Origin: Salivita marina
Lineage (GTDB): Bacteria > Pseudomonadota > Gammaproteobacteria > Pseudomonadales > Azotimanducaceae
Direction: 5' to 3'
Length of the DNA: 64,000 nt
Assembly (NCBI GenBank): GCA_038144425.1
Contig: JAYQNS010000004.1
Coordinates: 124,001 to 188,000, forward strand
Shown: positions 44,354 to 52,961 of the stretch, piece after piece
Layout: every line of letters starts with the position of its first letter
How positions within the stretch are numbered: position 1 is the first letter of the stretch
Program-made: the position numbers and the translations under genes
Notes under the pieces: model-generated
The model's input: the letters and a program-made list of their open reading frames with translations, nothing else
What the model was told of the DNA's origin: nothing
Databases searched by the model: none

Positions 44354-44869
44354 CTAGCGAAGTCGGCTTCGACGAAAGCCCACGGCATCGGCCCCCGCAA
44401 GGAGGCTCCGACTATGAGCATGGCAAAGGGCAAGGGCCAGGGCATCCGCGGCGTCAGCCTGAGGGGTCGCGCTGAGCGCGAGCAGGGTGGTCACCATCTG
44501 GGCCACCTGAGCCTTATCGGCCCGGCCCGAACCGGTCACGGTTTGCTTCACCTTGGGCGCCGCATATTCGGCTAGGGGCAGCCCCGCCATCACCGCCGTA
44601 AGCATCACCGCGCCCCGAGCGTGGCCCAGCTTGAGAGCCGATTCCGCGCTGCGATAGACAAAGACCTTTTCGACGGCGACTTCGTCGGGGCGGTGCGTTT
44701 CGATGAGCTCCCGGAGCCCCGCGTGAATCCGGCCCAGCCGTTCGGGGAGGGCACCAGCGCCAGCGCGGATGCAGCCGCTGGCCACGTAGCGGTGGTGGTT
44801 CCCCTCCACCGTGATGACGCCATAGCCCGTGACTCGCGAACCCGGATCTACCCCGAGGATGCGAATCAC
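44354..44869 (-). CDS. ruvC: Holliday junction resolvase RuvC
   Basis: A 171-residue RNase H-fold endonuclease. The acidic active site is visible: Asp in GVDPGSRVTGYG, Glu in VAVEKVFV, and the C-terminal DAADALALALCH aspartates. It cuts junctions loaded by RuvAB. It lies 12 bp downstream of yebC in the standard ruvCAB order. Confidence 0.96.
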   Translation of the reverse strand: MIRILGVDPGSRVTGYGVITVEGNHHRYVASGCIRAGAGALPERLGRIHAGLRELIETHRPDEVAVEKVFVYRSAESALKLGHARGAVMLTAVMAGLPLAEYAAPKVKQTVTGSGRADKAQVAQMVTTLLALSATPQADAADALALALCHAHSRSLLAGADAVGFRRSRLR

Positions 44870-44881
44870 GCCGCGCGCCGC

Positions 44882-45622
44882 CTAGCCGTAGGCCGCGTCG
44901 TCGAAGCTGGCGTTGGTATAAACGTTTTGCACATCGTCGAGATCCTCGAGCTGATCGATGATCTTCATGACGGTGATGGAGGTCTCCTCATCAAGCTCGC
45001 TGTAGGTGTCCGGAATCATCGCCACCTCGGCGTTCGCGGGCTCAAGCTCCGCCGCCGCCAGCGCATCCATCACGGCGCCGAAGTTTTCCGGGGCGGTGAT
45101 GACGTCGAAGGAGCCATCCTCGTTGCTACGCACGTCCTCGGCCCCGGCCTCCAGGGCGCACTCGAGAAGCTCATCCTCTTCCATGCCCGGCGCAAAACTG
45201 AGCATGCCGAGCTTCTTAAAAAGGTAGGCCACAGAACCGTCCGTGCCAAGGTTGCCGCCATGTTTGGTAAATGCATGGCGAACTTCAGCCACGGTGCGGT
45301 TCCGATTGTCGGTCATGGCCTCCACCAGGATCGCCACGCCGCCGGGACCGTAGCCCTCATAGGTGAGTTCCTCGACCTGATCGCCGTCGCTTGCACCGAT
45401 CCCCCGGGCGATGGCTCGCTCGATCGTGTCCTTCGGCATGTTAGCGCTGAAGCCCTTGTCCATGGCCGCTCGAAGCCGCGGATTATCCGCCGGATCACCC
45501 CCGCCACCCACTCGCGCGGCCACCGTGATCTCGCGGATCAGCTTGGTCCAAAGCTTGCCTCGCTTAGCGTCCTGGGCCGCTTTCTTGTGTTTTATGTTTG
45601 CCCATTTGCTATGTCCTGCCAT
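44882..45622 (-). CDS. yebC: YebC/PmpR-family protein
   Basis: A 246-residue protein with the family start MAGHSKWANIKHKKAAQDAKRGK and the segments GGGDPADNPRLR and YEGYGPGGVAILVEAMTDN. YebC proteins were described as transcriptional regulators (PmpR in Pseudomonas), and more recent work links the family to translation of proline stretches. It lies between aspS and ruvC, a conserved position. Confidence 0.95.
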   Translation of the reverse strand: MAGHSKWANIKHKKAAQDAKRGKLWTKLIREITVAARVGGGGDPADNPRLRAAMDKGFSANMPKDTIERAIARGIGASDGDQVEELTYEGYGPGGVAILVEAMTDNRNRTVAEVRHAFTKHGGNLGTDGSVAYLFKKLGMLSFAPGMEEDELLECALEAGAEDVRSNEDGSFDVITAPENFGAVMDALAAAELEPANAEVAMIPDTYSELDEETSITVMKIIDQLEDLDDVQNVYTNASFDDAAYG

Positions 45623-45639
45623 GGCGTTTGCTCTCCTGC

Positions 45640-47451
45640 CTAGGCCTTATCGACGGAAGGGGGTAAGGGTTGCTCCCCGGCCTGCCGAGGCGCCGCCGTG
45701 GAGCGCAGGGACAGCTCCTGAAGCTGGCCTAAATCCACCGTGCTCGGGGCCGCAGTCATGAGGCAGGCCGCCGTTTGGGTTTTCGGGAAAGCGATGACGT
45801 CGCGAATAGCGCCTGTGCCCGACATGAGCATAACGATGCGATCGAGGCCGAATGCAATGCCCCCATGGGGTGGCGCCCCATAGGCCAGGGCATCAAGAAA
45901 GAAGCCAAAACGCGCCTGCGCTTCAGCCTCATCCAACCCTAAAATTTCCAGCACGGCTCGCTGCATGGTGAGGTCGTGGATACGAATACTGCCGCCCCCG
46001 AGCTCGTAGCCGTTAAGCACCAGATCGTAGGCGCGGGACAGGGCCGCGCCAGGATCGGCTTTCAGGCTATCTGGGGCGCCTTCCGGGGCCGTGAAGGGAT
46101 GATGCAAGGGCGTAAAGGCGCCGCTGCGGTCTTTTTCGAACATGGGGAAGGCCACCACCCATAGGGGGGCCCAGGCGGCTTCATCCACCAGGTTCAAATC
46201 CTGGCCCAGCTTAAGGCGCAGGGCTCCAAGGGATTCGTTCACCACCCGGGTTTGATCGGCGCCAAAGAAGACTAGATCGCCGTCCTCCGCGCCCACGCGA
46301 TCCAGGACGGCCAGCACCACCGCTTCCGGCAGGAATTTGATGATGGGGGACTGAAGCCCCTCGAGGCCGTCGGCGCGCGAATTCACCTTGATGTAGGCCA
46401 GGCCCTTGGCGCCGTAAATGCCGACAAAGCGGGTGTAGTCGTCGATAACCTTTCGGGACAAGGCCGCGCCACCCGGGGCCCGAAGCGCCGCCACACGGCC
46501 GCTGGGATCCTTTGCCGGGCCGGAGAATACCTTGAACTCCACCTCGGCCATGAGATCGGCAACGTCTACCAACTCTAAGGGGTTGCGCAGATCGGGCTTG
46601 TCCGAGCCATAGCGACGCATGGCTTCGTGCCAGCTCATGCGCGGGAAAGGAGGCAGGCTTTCCCCCAGCACCTCTTCGAAGAGGCGCTTCACCAGCGTCT
46701 CCCCAAGGGCCATCACCGTCTCTTCATCCGCAAAGGACAGCTCGATGTCCACCTGGGTGAATTCGGGCTGGCGATCGGCCCGGAGGTCCTCGTCCCGGAA
46801 GCACTTGGCAATCTGGTAGTAGCGATCAAGCCCGGAAATCATGAGGAGCTGCTTGAAGAGCTGGGGCGACTGGGGCAGGGCGAAAAACTCTCCGGGGTGG
46901 GTGCGGCTGGGCACGAGGTAATCCCGGGCGCCCTCCGGAGTGGCTCGAGTGAGGATCGGGGTTTCCACGTCGATGCAGCCCGCCTCTTCCAGCGTATTTC
47001 GGATGACCCGGCTGATCTTGGAGCGAAGAGCAAGACGCGCCTGCATTTCCGGACGGCGCAGATCGAGGTAGCGATAGCGCAGTCGGACGTCTTCCCCCGC
47101 ATCAGAAAATTCGTCGAGCACAAAGGGTGGTGTCGCCGAACTGTTCAGAAGCGTGAGGGTTTTGCCCAGCACCTCCACATCGCCCGTGGGCATGTCAGGG
47201 TTCCGCGTTCCCTCGGGGCGCATCCGCACCCGGCCCGAAAGCTGAATCACATACTCGCTACGCATGCGGTCAGCGAGGGCAAAGCTTTCCTCCGTGTCCG
47301 GGTCAAAGACCACCTGAACGAAGCCGGTGCGATCCCGGACGTCGAGGAAGATCACGCCGCCGTGATCCCGGCGCCGCTGAACCCAACCGCAGAGCGTGAC
47401 CGTTTCGTCCTCGTGCGCCGCCCGCAGCGCCCCGCAATAATGACTACGCAT
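45640..47451 (-). CDS. aspS: Aspartyl-tRNA synthetase
   Basis: A 603-residue class II synthetase of the bacterial type: N-terminal OB fold (VTLCGWVQRRRDHGGVIFLDVRDRTG), motif 2 (CFRDEDLRADRQPEFTQVDIE), a GAD insertion domain in the middle, and motif 3 (GIAFGLDRIVML). It precedes yebC by 17 bases and follows fmdB, as in Pseudomonas. An AAGGA site precedes the ATG at 47451. Confidence 0.97.
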   Translation of the reverse strand: MRSHYCGALRAAHEDETVTLCGWVQRRRDHGGVIFLDVRDRTGFVQVVFDPDTEESFALADRMRSEYVIQLSGRVRMRPEGTRNPDMPTGDVEVLGKTLTLLNSSATPPFVLDEFSDAGEDVRLRYRYLDLRRPEMQARLALRSKISRVIRNTLEEAGCIDVETPILTRATPEGARDYLVPSRTHPGEFFALPQSPQLFKQLLMISGLDRYYQIAKCFRDEDLRADRQPEFTQVDIELSFADEETVMALGETLVKRLFEEVLGESLPPFPRMSWHEAMRRYGSDKPDLRNPLELVDVADLMAEVEFKVFSGPAKDPSGRVAALRAPGGAALSRKVIDDYTRFVGIYGAKGLAYIKVNSRADGLEGLQSPIIKFLPEAVVLAVLDRVGAEDGDLVFFGADQTRVVNESLGALRLKLGQDLNLVDEAAWAPLWVVAFPMFEKDRSGAFTPLHHPFTAPEGAPDSLKADPGAALSRAYDLVLNGYELGGGSIRIHDLTMQRAVLEILGLDEAEAQARFGFFLDALAYGAPPHGGIAFGLDRIVMLMSGTGAIRDVIAFPKTQTAACLMTAAPSTVDLGQLQELSLRSTAAPRQAGEQPLPPSVDKA

Positions 47452-47586
47452 GAGCGTCCTTTCCGATACGCGCTATGGCATGGCCCTAATTAACGCCCGT
47501 CCAAGACCTGAGGGGGGCGAGGCGCGGGCAGGCGCACAGCGTCTTTTAGCGATTACGCCAGTGTAGCACCTGGGCAGCCCGGGGCC

Positions 47587-47910
47587 CTAGCTGTCCCCGC
47601 CGCTGCTCGCCTTAGGCGCGTCAGTCTTGCCGCCGCCGCTGTCTCCGCTGCCACTGCTGCTGCCACTGCTGCTGCCGCTGTTTCCGCTGCCGCTACTTTC
47701 TCCACCAGCAAGGTTGCGCTTGTCTCCCTTCTTGAAATCGGTCTCATACCACCCCGAACCCTTCAGGCGGAAGGCAGGGGCGGTGACCTTCTTGCGCACC
47801 TGGCCCTCCGCTTCGCATAGCCGGCACTGGATGAGGGGCGGATCGCTCAGCTTGCGCAGGGCCTCGAAGACGCCCCCGCAGGCATCACACTGATATTCGT
47901 AGATGGGCAT
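47587..47910 (-). CDS. FmdB-family zinc-ribbon protein with Gly/Ser tail
   Basis: A 107-residue small protein. The start MPIYEYQCDACGGVFEAL and the second CRLC pair form the four-cysteine FmdB zinc ribbon. The C-terminal 40 residues are a low-complexity Gly/Ser stretch (ESSGSGNSGSSSGSSSGSG...). FmdB proteins usually lie upstream of aspS in gammaproteobacteria, as here; their molecular role is not established. A 135-bp gap follows before aspS. Confidence 0.88.
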   Translation of the reverse strand: MPIYEYQCDACGGVFEALRKLSDPPLIQCRLCEAEGQVRKKVTAPAFRLKGSGWYETDFKKGDKRNLAGGESSGSGNSGSSSGSSSGSGDSGGGKTDAPKASSGGDS

Positions 47911-48252
47911 CGCAGTGACACTCCCAACAGTTCCCCGAAGGCGAGCCCCATGCCCGCGCTTCGGCCGATCTCTGCCGTTGAAGACAAGGATCCGCGCCGC
48001 GCTATATGGGCGGATTTCCCCAATTTATCAAGTCCCACCCCAAGAAAAAGCGGGCGTTTTTGTCCGAAAAAGCCAAAAAGCGCAAAAAACCCCTTAAAAA
48101 ACGCCCAAAACGCGTCTAAATCCTTGCTACGTCAAACCTTAATGGCTATAAAAACCCTGGCAGCCGCTCGCTATTAAGGGGTTGGGGAGATCGCGCTGTC
48201 GAAAGCCATCGGCACGGGGCCGTTGGGCATTCACTCGCTGAGGGATAGTTGC
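47911..48252. other. 342-bp divergent intergenic region with phased A-tracts
   Basis: This gap holds the divergent promoters of fmdB (minus) and the HU-like gene (plus). It is far more AT-rich than its surroundings. A series of A runs at 48045-48049, 48067-48071, 48075-48079, 48084-48089, 48096-48101 and 48107-48110 has centres mostly 8-12 bases (one helical turn) apart, which predicts intrinsically bent DNA just upstream of the HU promoter. No small gene or RNA was recognised. Confidence 0.6.
48124..48152 (+). promoter_or_regulatory. Sigma-70 promoter of the HU/H1-like gene
   Basis: TTGCTA (48124-48129), a 17-base spacer and TATAAA (48147-48152) form a near-consensus promoter. Transcription would start near 48159, giving a leader of about 95 nt before the ATG at 48253. 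The A-tract series ends 14 bases before the -35 and could act as an UP element. Confidence 0.65.
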
Positions 48253-48768
48253 ATGGCTGCGACCAAAACCACGGGCAAAAGAGCTCCCGCAAAAAAAGCA
48301 CCCGCAAAGAAAGCACCTGCTGCCAAGAAACCCGCTGCGCGGGCAACGGCAGTCAAAAAGCCGGCGGCGAAAGCGGCCGCTAAGCCTGCTGCCAAGAAGG
48401 CGGCTCCAGCCAAGGCCCCCGCGGCTAAGGCTCCGGTCAAAAAGGTAACCGCCGTTTCCGCAAAAATGTCCAAGGCCACGATTCTCAATGAGATCGCAGG
48501 AACCACTGGCCTAGCGCGCAAAGATGTTGCATCGGTTATGGCCGAGCTCGAAACCATCATTGAGCGCCACCTCAAGAAGCGCGCCGTGGGCGAATTTGCC
48601 CTCCCCGGCCTGCTGAAAATCAAAACCGTTAAGAAGCCGGCGCAACGGGCTAAGAAAGGGGTGCCCAATCCCTTCAAGCCTGGTGAGACCATGGACGTTG
48701 CTGCCAAGCCCGCTTCTGTTCGGGTGCGGATCACGCCCCTGAAGAAGCTCAAGGACATGGCCCAGTAA
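48253..48768 (+). CDS. HU-family DNA-binding protein with histone H1-like Ala/Lys/Pro tail
   Basis: A 171-residue, very basic protein. Residues about 4-66 are built of KKPAAK/KAPAKK-type repeats, like the C-terminal tail of eukaryotic H1 and bacterial AlgP/Hc1-type proteins. From about 72 the sequence folds as an HU/IHF-type domain: MSKATILNEIAGTTGLARKDV, then VGEFALPGLLKIK and the DNA-arm region PNPFKPGETMDV. The tail would give sequence-independent compaction and the HU body bending. A GAGGGA site precedes the ATG at 48253. A strong promoter, phased A-tracts and a strong terminator mark it as a single-gene, highly expressed unit. Confidence 0.85.
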   Translation: MAATKTTGKRAPAKKAPAKKAPAAKKPAARATAVKKPAAKAAAKPAAKKAAPAKAPAAKAPVKKVTAVSAKMSKATILNEIAGTTGLARKDVASVMAELETIIERHLKKRAVGEFALPGLLKIKTVKKPAQRAKKGVPNPFKPGETMDVAAKPASVRVRITPLKKLKDMAQ

Positions 48769-48782
48769 GAAGCCAGCCCTCT

Positions 48783-48814
48783 GGCTGCGCCCGCGGAGCG
48801 GGCGCAGCCTTTTT
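48783..48814 (+). terminator. Strong rho-independent terminator of the HU/H1-like gene
   Basis: A perfect 12-bp stem (GGCTGCGCCCGC with GCGGGCGCAGCC) and 3-base loop are followed directly by five T residues, 14 bases after the stop codon. Confidence 0.92.
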
Positions 48815-48859
48815 CCCCTACCGAACGCCTCCTCCCTTCCGCCGCCTTCGTCCCCTGCG

Positions 48860-48865
48860 TAGAAT
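48860..48865 (+). promoter_or_regulatory. Probable -10 element of proS
   Basis: TAGAAT lies 34 bases before the proS ATG, after the upstream terminator. A weak -35 (TTCCGC, 48837-48842) is 17 bases before it. The position between terminator and start codon makes a promoter necessary here. Confidence 0.4.
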
Positions 48866-48898
48866 TCCGCTCCTTCCCTACCGCTCTGGGATCATCGA

Positions 48899-50608
48899 AT
48901 GAAAACGACCTCCTTGCTTCTGAGCACGCTCAAAGAGGTGCCCGCGGATGCGGAAATCGTCTCCCACCGCCTCATGCTTCGCGCCGGCCTCATTCGCCGC
49001 GTCGCCGCCGGCATCTATACCTGGCTGCCCGCGGGCCTTCGCGTGCTGCGAAAAATCGAAGCGCTGATTCGGGATGAGATGGACCACAGTGGCGCCCGAG
49101 AGGTACTGATGCCGGCGGTGCAGCCCGCGGAGCTGTGGGAAGAGAGTGGCCGCTGGGGGCACTACGGCGCCGAGCTTCTGCGCATGGAAGACCGGCACCA
49201 GCGCGCCTTTTGCGTTGGCCCAACCCACGAAGAGGTCATCACGGACCTCGTCCGCAGGGAACTGCGCAGTTACAAGCAGCTGCCCCTGAACCTTTACCAA
49301 ATTCAAACCAAGTTCCGCGATGAGATCCGCCCGCGCTTTGGCGTGATGCGGGCCCGAGAATTCGTGATGAAAGATGCCTACTCCTTCCATCTGGATGAGG
49401 CGAGCCTAGAAATTACCTACGGAGAGATGCACGCCGCCTACCACCGCATTCTCCAGCGCATGGGCCTCGATTTTCGACCCGTCCTCGCGGACACGGGGAA
49501 CATCGGGGGGGCGAAGTCCCATGAATTCCACGTGCTCGCGGAGAGCGGGGAAGATCTCATCGCCTTCAGCGACACCTCGGACTACGCAGCAAATGTCGAG
49601 CTGGCCCCGGCCCTGGCGCCGACGGCGCCGCGGCCGGCCCCCAGCGCCCCCCTCTCCACCGTGGCTACGCCAAAGGCTCGAAGCATTGAGGCCCTCTCGA
49701 CGCAGCTCGGCCTCGATGCCACCCAGTGCCTCAAGACCCTTGTCGTGGAGGGCCTGGAAGGCCCTGTGGCCCTCATGCTCCGGGGGGATCACACCCTTAA
49801 CGCCGTCAAGGCGGCGAAGCTCCCGGGCATCGCCGAGCCCTTCCGCCTCGCCGGGGAAGACGCGCTCAAAGGCGCGGGCCTGGTGCCGGGTTTCATCGGC
49901 CCCGTGGGCTTGACCATTCCCTTCTTCGTAGACCACAGCGCTGCGGCCCTCGCCGACTTTGTCTGCGGCGCCGGCGCCCTAGACCAACATCACCAGGGCG
50001 TGAATTGGGATCGGGACGTACCCCTGAAGGCCGGCCAGGTGGTGGATCTTCGCAACGTGGAGGCCGGCGATCCCAGCCCTGACGGTCAGGGGGTGCTGCA
50101 GCTACGCCGGGGCATTGAGGTGGGCCATATCTTCCAGCTGGGGACGAAATATGCGGCGGCCCTGGGCGCCACGGTGCAGGATGCGGGCGGTACCCAATGC
50201 ACCCTCACCATGGGCTGCTACGGCATGGGCGTCAGCCGCCTCGTGGGCGCAGTCATCGAACAGTGCCACGACGATGCGGGCATCCTCTGGCCCGAGGCCA
50301 TCGCCCCCTTCCAGGTCGCCCTCGTCCCCGTGAATTATGGGAAAAGCGAAGCGGTCCGAGAGGCAGCGGATGCCCTCTACGCGGAGCTTCGGTCCGCAGG
50401 CGTCGACGTCCTGCTAGACGACCGGGACGAGCGCCCAGGGGTAAAGTTTGCGGATATGGAACTCTTGGGCCTGCCCCATCGCATCGTTATTGGCGATCGC
50501 GGCTTAAAGGATGGGGTGGTTGAGTACCAAAACCGTCGCGGCGGCGATGGAGAGAACCTCCCCTTCGGCGAGGCTAAGGCCCAGCTTCTGGCGAAGCTGC
50601 AAGGCTAG
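48899..50608 (+). CDS. proS: Prolyl-tRNA synthetase, bacterial type
   Basis: A 569-residue class II synthetase. Motif 1 lies in MLRAGLIRRVAAGIYTWLPAG, motif 2 is FRDEIRPRFGVMRAREFVMKDAYSF, the editing (INS/YbaK-like) domain fills about residues 225-390, and motif 3 is MGCYGMGVSRLVGA. The C-terminal anticodon domain starts FQVALVPVNYGKS. All domains are complete. It converges with the TlpA-like gene. Confidence 0.96.
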   Translation: MKTTSLLLSTLKEVPADAEIVSHRLMLRAGLIRRVAAGIYTWLPAGLRVLRKIEALIRDEMDHSGAREVLMPAVQPAELWEESGRWGHYGAELLRMEDRHQRAFCVGPTHEEVITDLVRRELRSYKQLPLNLYQIQTKFRDEIRPRFGVMRAREFVMKDAYSFHLDEASLEITYGEMHAAYHRILQRMGLDFRPVLADTGNIGGAKSHEFHVLAESGEDLIAFSDTSDYAANVELAPALAPTAPRPAPSAPLSTVATPKARSIEALSTQLGLDATQCLKTLVVEGLEGPVALMLRGDHTLNAVKAAKLPGIAEPFRLAGEDALKGAGLVPGFIGPVGLTIPFFVDHSAAALADFVCGAGALDQHHQGVNWDRDVPLKAGQVVDLRNVEAGDPSPDGQGVLQLRRGIEVGHIFQLGTKYAAALGATVQDAGGTQCTLTMGCYGMGVSRLVGAVIEQCHDDAGILWPEAIAPFQVALVPVNYGKSEAVREAADALYAELRSAGVDVLLDDRDERPGVKFADMELLGLPHRIVIGDRGLKDGVVEYQNRRGGDGENLPFGEAKAQLLAKLQG

Positions 50609-50630
50609 CGCGCAGGGCCTTGGCGCTAGC
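50604..50630. terminator. Hairpin spanning both stop codons of convergent proS and tlpA-like genes
   Basis: GCTAGCGC (50604-50611) and GCGCTAGC (50623-50630) form a perfect 8-bp stem with an 11-base loop. Each arm contains the TAG stop of one of the two convergent genes. No T run follows on either strand. Confidence 0.4.
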
Positions 50631-51081
50631 GCGTCCCCTGGGCAGCCAGCAGGGATGCCTCATCCTGGGGCCCCACGAGGACCGTAACGAGGGACCCGTC
50701 GGGATCAAACACGTAGGTGCTTGGCAGCACCTCCGGAGCTTGAATCCCTAGCAGGGCCGCCGGATCGCCCAGCGCGAGGGGGAAGGTAATTTGCAGCGCT
50801 TCCGCCTGCACGGCCATGCGCGCGCTATCGACCTGATCAAAGTTAATACCCAGCACCTCCGCCCCATTGTCAGCACGATGAAAGGCGTTGAGCTCGGGGA
50901 TTTCCTCGAGGCAGGGGGCGCACCACTCTGCCCAGTAGTTGACGTAAAGCCACTGGCCTCCATAGGCATCAAGGGCCCGGGGCGCCCCATTCAATAGGGT
51001 AATCGACGGACCGGGCGAGCACGCATTCAGCAGGCCAACCAGCAACCCCACCCCCAGCAAACGAACGGTAAACTGCGCCAT
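50626..51081 (-). CDS. TlpA-like thioredoxin-fold lipoprotein
   Basis: A 151-residue envelope protein. The signal peptide ends in the lipobox LLNAC, so it is probably a lipoprotein. The thioredoxin fold shows NYWAEWCAPCLEEIPEL, with the redox CxxC (CAPC), and the cis-Pro region PSTYVFDPDG. Such proteins reduce or isomerise periplasmic disulfides. The ATG at 51081 follows a GAGG site. It is divergent from the arsC-wrbA-DUF2069 operon, a neighbourhood shared with other gammaproteobacteria. Confidence 0.87.
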   Translation of the reverse strand: MAQFTVRLLGVGLLVGLLNACSPGPSITLLNGAPRALDAYGGQWLYVNYWAEWCAPCLEEIPELNAFHRADNGAEVLGINFDQVDSARMAVQAEALQITFPLALGDPAALLGIQAPEVLPSTYVFDPDGSLVTVLVGPQDEASLLAAQGTR

Positions 51082-51198
51082 GAGCAGACCTCGATGAGCC
51101 GTGAAAACCGGCGCTAGCATACGGGTCCCGCAGCGGACCTCAAGGGCGCTGAGCTTGCTATGCTTGCCCCGCAACTCTTCGCCCCCAGGAGCCGACCC

Positions 51199-51573
51199 AT
51201 GGCAGCCCTTGAGCTTTGGCATAACCCTCGGTGTTCAAAAAGCCGCGCAGCCCTAACGCTCCTCGAAAGCCAGCGCCGCCCCTTTACCCTGCGCCTGTAT
51301 CTAGAGACGCCGCCGACCCGGGAGGTCCTTGCGGAGGTCATCCATGCCCTGGGCCTGACGCCCCAAACCTTCCTCCGGCGCAAGGAAGACGCCTTTAAGA
51401 CCCTAGCCCTGGCCGAGGCGTCGGAGGATGCCTGCCTCGACGCCATGGTGGCCCATCCGGTGCTCATCGAGCGCCCCGTGCTGGTTGCTGGGGACCGAGC
51501 CGCGCTAGGCCGTCCGGACACCAGCACCCTCCGTGCCCTGCTTGACGCCCTAGCCGTGGAGTCCTCGACATGA
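51199..51573 (+). CDS. ArsC-family reductase (arsenate reductase/YfgD-like)
   Basis: A 124-residue ArsC/Spx-fold protein. LWHNPRCSKSRAALTLL holds the catalytic cysteine followed by the oxyanion loop, as in glutaredoxin-dependent arsenate reductases, and RPVLVAGDRAALGRP matches the conserved C-terminal region. AGGAG lies seven bases before the ATG at 51199. No ars operon genes accompany it; the linkage to wrbA and DUF2069 is that of the YfgD subgroup, whose physiological substrate is not settled. Confidence 0.87.
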   Translation: MAALELWHNPRCSKSRAALTLLESQRRPFTLRLYLETPPTREVLAEVIHALGLTPQTFLRRKEDAFKTLALAEASEDACLDAMVAHPVLIERPVLVAGDRAALGRPDTSTLRALLDALAVESST

Positions 51574-52169
51574 CAGCGCCCGTGGTCCTTGTCCTGTACT
51601 ACAGCACCGGAGGCAGCACCGCAGCCCTTGCCAAGCAGGTGGCCCGGGGCGTGGCCCGAGCCGGGGGAGAGGCCATGCTCCGCACCGTGCCCCCGGTGGC
51701 GCCCAGCACCGAGAAAACTCTACCGCCGGAGCCACCGGAGGGCGCCCCCTACGCCACCCTCGAGGACCTCGCCACCTGCGATGCCCTTGCCCTGGGCTCC
51801 CCCACGCGCTTCGGCAATATGGCGGCGCCCGTGAAGTACTTCCTTGATCAAAGCAGCGGCCTTTGGATGCAGGGCGCGCTGCGAAGCAAGCCTGCGGGAG
51901 TCTTCACCAGCACCGCCAGCCTCCACGGAGGCCAGGAGAGCACGCTCCTGTCCATGATGCTGCCCCTGCTCCACCACGGCATGATGGTGCTTGGCCTCAG
52001 CTACGAAAGCGGGCGTCTGGTCAGCACAGCGGGGGGCGGCACGCCCTATGGACCGTCCCACCACGCCGGCAGCGGCGGGAAGGACCTCACGGAAGATGAA
52101 AGCGCTCTGGCGCAGGAGCTCGGGCAGCGCCTTGCAACGGTCGCACAGCAGCTGGGGGCCAGCTCGTGA
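51570..52169 (+). CDS. wrbA: NAD(P)H:quinone oxidoreductase WrbA
   Basis: A 199-residue flavodoxin-fold FMN enzyme. The phosphate loop is YYSTGGSTAALAKQV, and GSPTRFGNMAAPVKYFLDQ and TSTASLHGGQESTLLSMM are WrbA signatures. It carries out two-electron quinone reduction, limiting oxidative stress. It overlaps the arsC-like gene and the DUF2069 gene by four bases each. Confidence 0.93.
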   Translation: MTAPVVLVLYYSTGGSTAALAKQVARGVARAGGEAMLRTVPPVAPSTEKTLPPEPPEGAPYATLEDLATCDALALGSPTRFGNMAAPVKYFLDQSSGLWMQGALRSKPAGVFTSTASLHGGQESTLLSMMLPLLHHGMMVLGLSYESGRLVSTAGGGTPYGPSHHAGSGGKDLTEDESALAQELGQRLATVAQQLGASS

Positions 52170-52600
52170 GCCCCCTCAGCCAGCCGAGCCCTGGGGAACG
52201 CCTCTGGCACTTTCTGGCCCTCCTCGCCCTCGGATCCCTCATCGCGGTCTATGGCCTTCAGCACCTGATCTTTCCCTCGCGCCTATCCCCCACGGGGCAG
52301 GGCATGGTCTTCGCGCTGCAAAGCCTACCGCTTCTGGTCTGCCTCCCCTCGCTCCTGAAGGGCAGCGCCCGGGGCGCGGCCTACGTCGCATTCCTCGCCA
52401 TGCCCTACTTTGTGGTCGCGATCCTAACCCTGCTCGATCCGGCCCGAAGAGGCTGGGGTGCAGCGGAGCTGTTCTTTTCTCTCCAGCTTTTTCTTAGCAC
52501 TACCTATTTCGCCAAAGCGCGAGGTATGCGCGACGCGGCCCTCCGGGCGGAGAGCGCTGAGAGCCCAGCGGCCGGCGCGGGGGACACCCCTAGTGAATGA
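52166..52600 (+). CDS. DUF2069 membrane protein
   Basis: A 144-residue inner-membrane protein with about four helices and the family segments YGLQHLIFPS and FLAMPYFVVAILTLLDP. It is translationally coupled to wrbA (ATGA overlap). DUF2069 proteins have no known function. The tail (residues 120-144) is soluble and alanine/serine-rich, and its 3' end overlaps the convergent ABM gene by 11 bases. Confidence 0.85.
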   Translation: MSPLSQPSPGERLWHFLALLALGSLIAVYGLQHLIFPSRLSPTGQGMVFALQSLPLLVCLPSLLKGSARGAAYVAFLAMPYFVVAILTLLDPARRGWGAAELFFSLQLFLSTTYFAKARGMRDAALRAESAESPAAGAGDTPSE

Positions 52601-52961
52601 TGGGCGGGGCGCCGGCTCCGGCGTCCTCCTGGAGGCTTTCTTCCTCCTCCCAAACCCCCTCATCCTCCGCGTCATCAAGGGCCACGGCATAGCGGCGGGT
52701 TTGAATGTCACCGGCCACGATGGTGGGTAGGGCCTCGAGAAAGGAAGCCATGTGGGCGGTCTCGAAGTGAGCCTCAAGGGCCTCAGCACTATCCCACTCC
52801 TGAAAGAGCATCAGCGTATTGGGGTCATTTAAACCGACAAAGAAGCGATAGGTCAGGCAGCCTTCCTCGGCTTGCGTTTCCCGTTCCATCCACCGGATCA
52901 GCTTAAGCGCCTCGCTGCGCCGCTCCGGGAGAATTGGAATGAGGCCGTGAACAATAATCAT
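52590..52961 (-). CDS. Antibiotic-biosynthesis-monooxygenase (ABM) domain protein
   Basis: A 123-residue dimeric alpha/beta-barrel protein. The ABM core is ETQAEEGCLTYRFFVGLNDPNTLMLFQEWDSAEALEAHF followed by HMASFLEAL. The last 30 residues are strongly acidic (DDAEDEGVWEEEESLQED). Members range from quinol monooxygenases (YgiN) to heme-degrading enzymes. It overlaps the propionyl-CoA synthetase stop by four bases and is its operon partner. Confidence 0.85.
   Translation of the reverse strand: MIIVHGLIPILPERRSEALKLIRWMERETQAEEGCLTYRFFVGLNDPNTLMLFQEWDSAEALEAHFETAHMASFLEALPTIVAGDIQTRRYAVALDDAEDEGVWEEEESLQEDAGAGAPPIIH

Noticed and set aside
47627..47720. Possible tandem repeat in the fmdB 3' end
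   Set aside because: The repeated GCTGCC-like units only encode the Gly/Ser tail, a common feature of FmdB proteins, and are imperfect.
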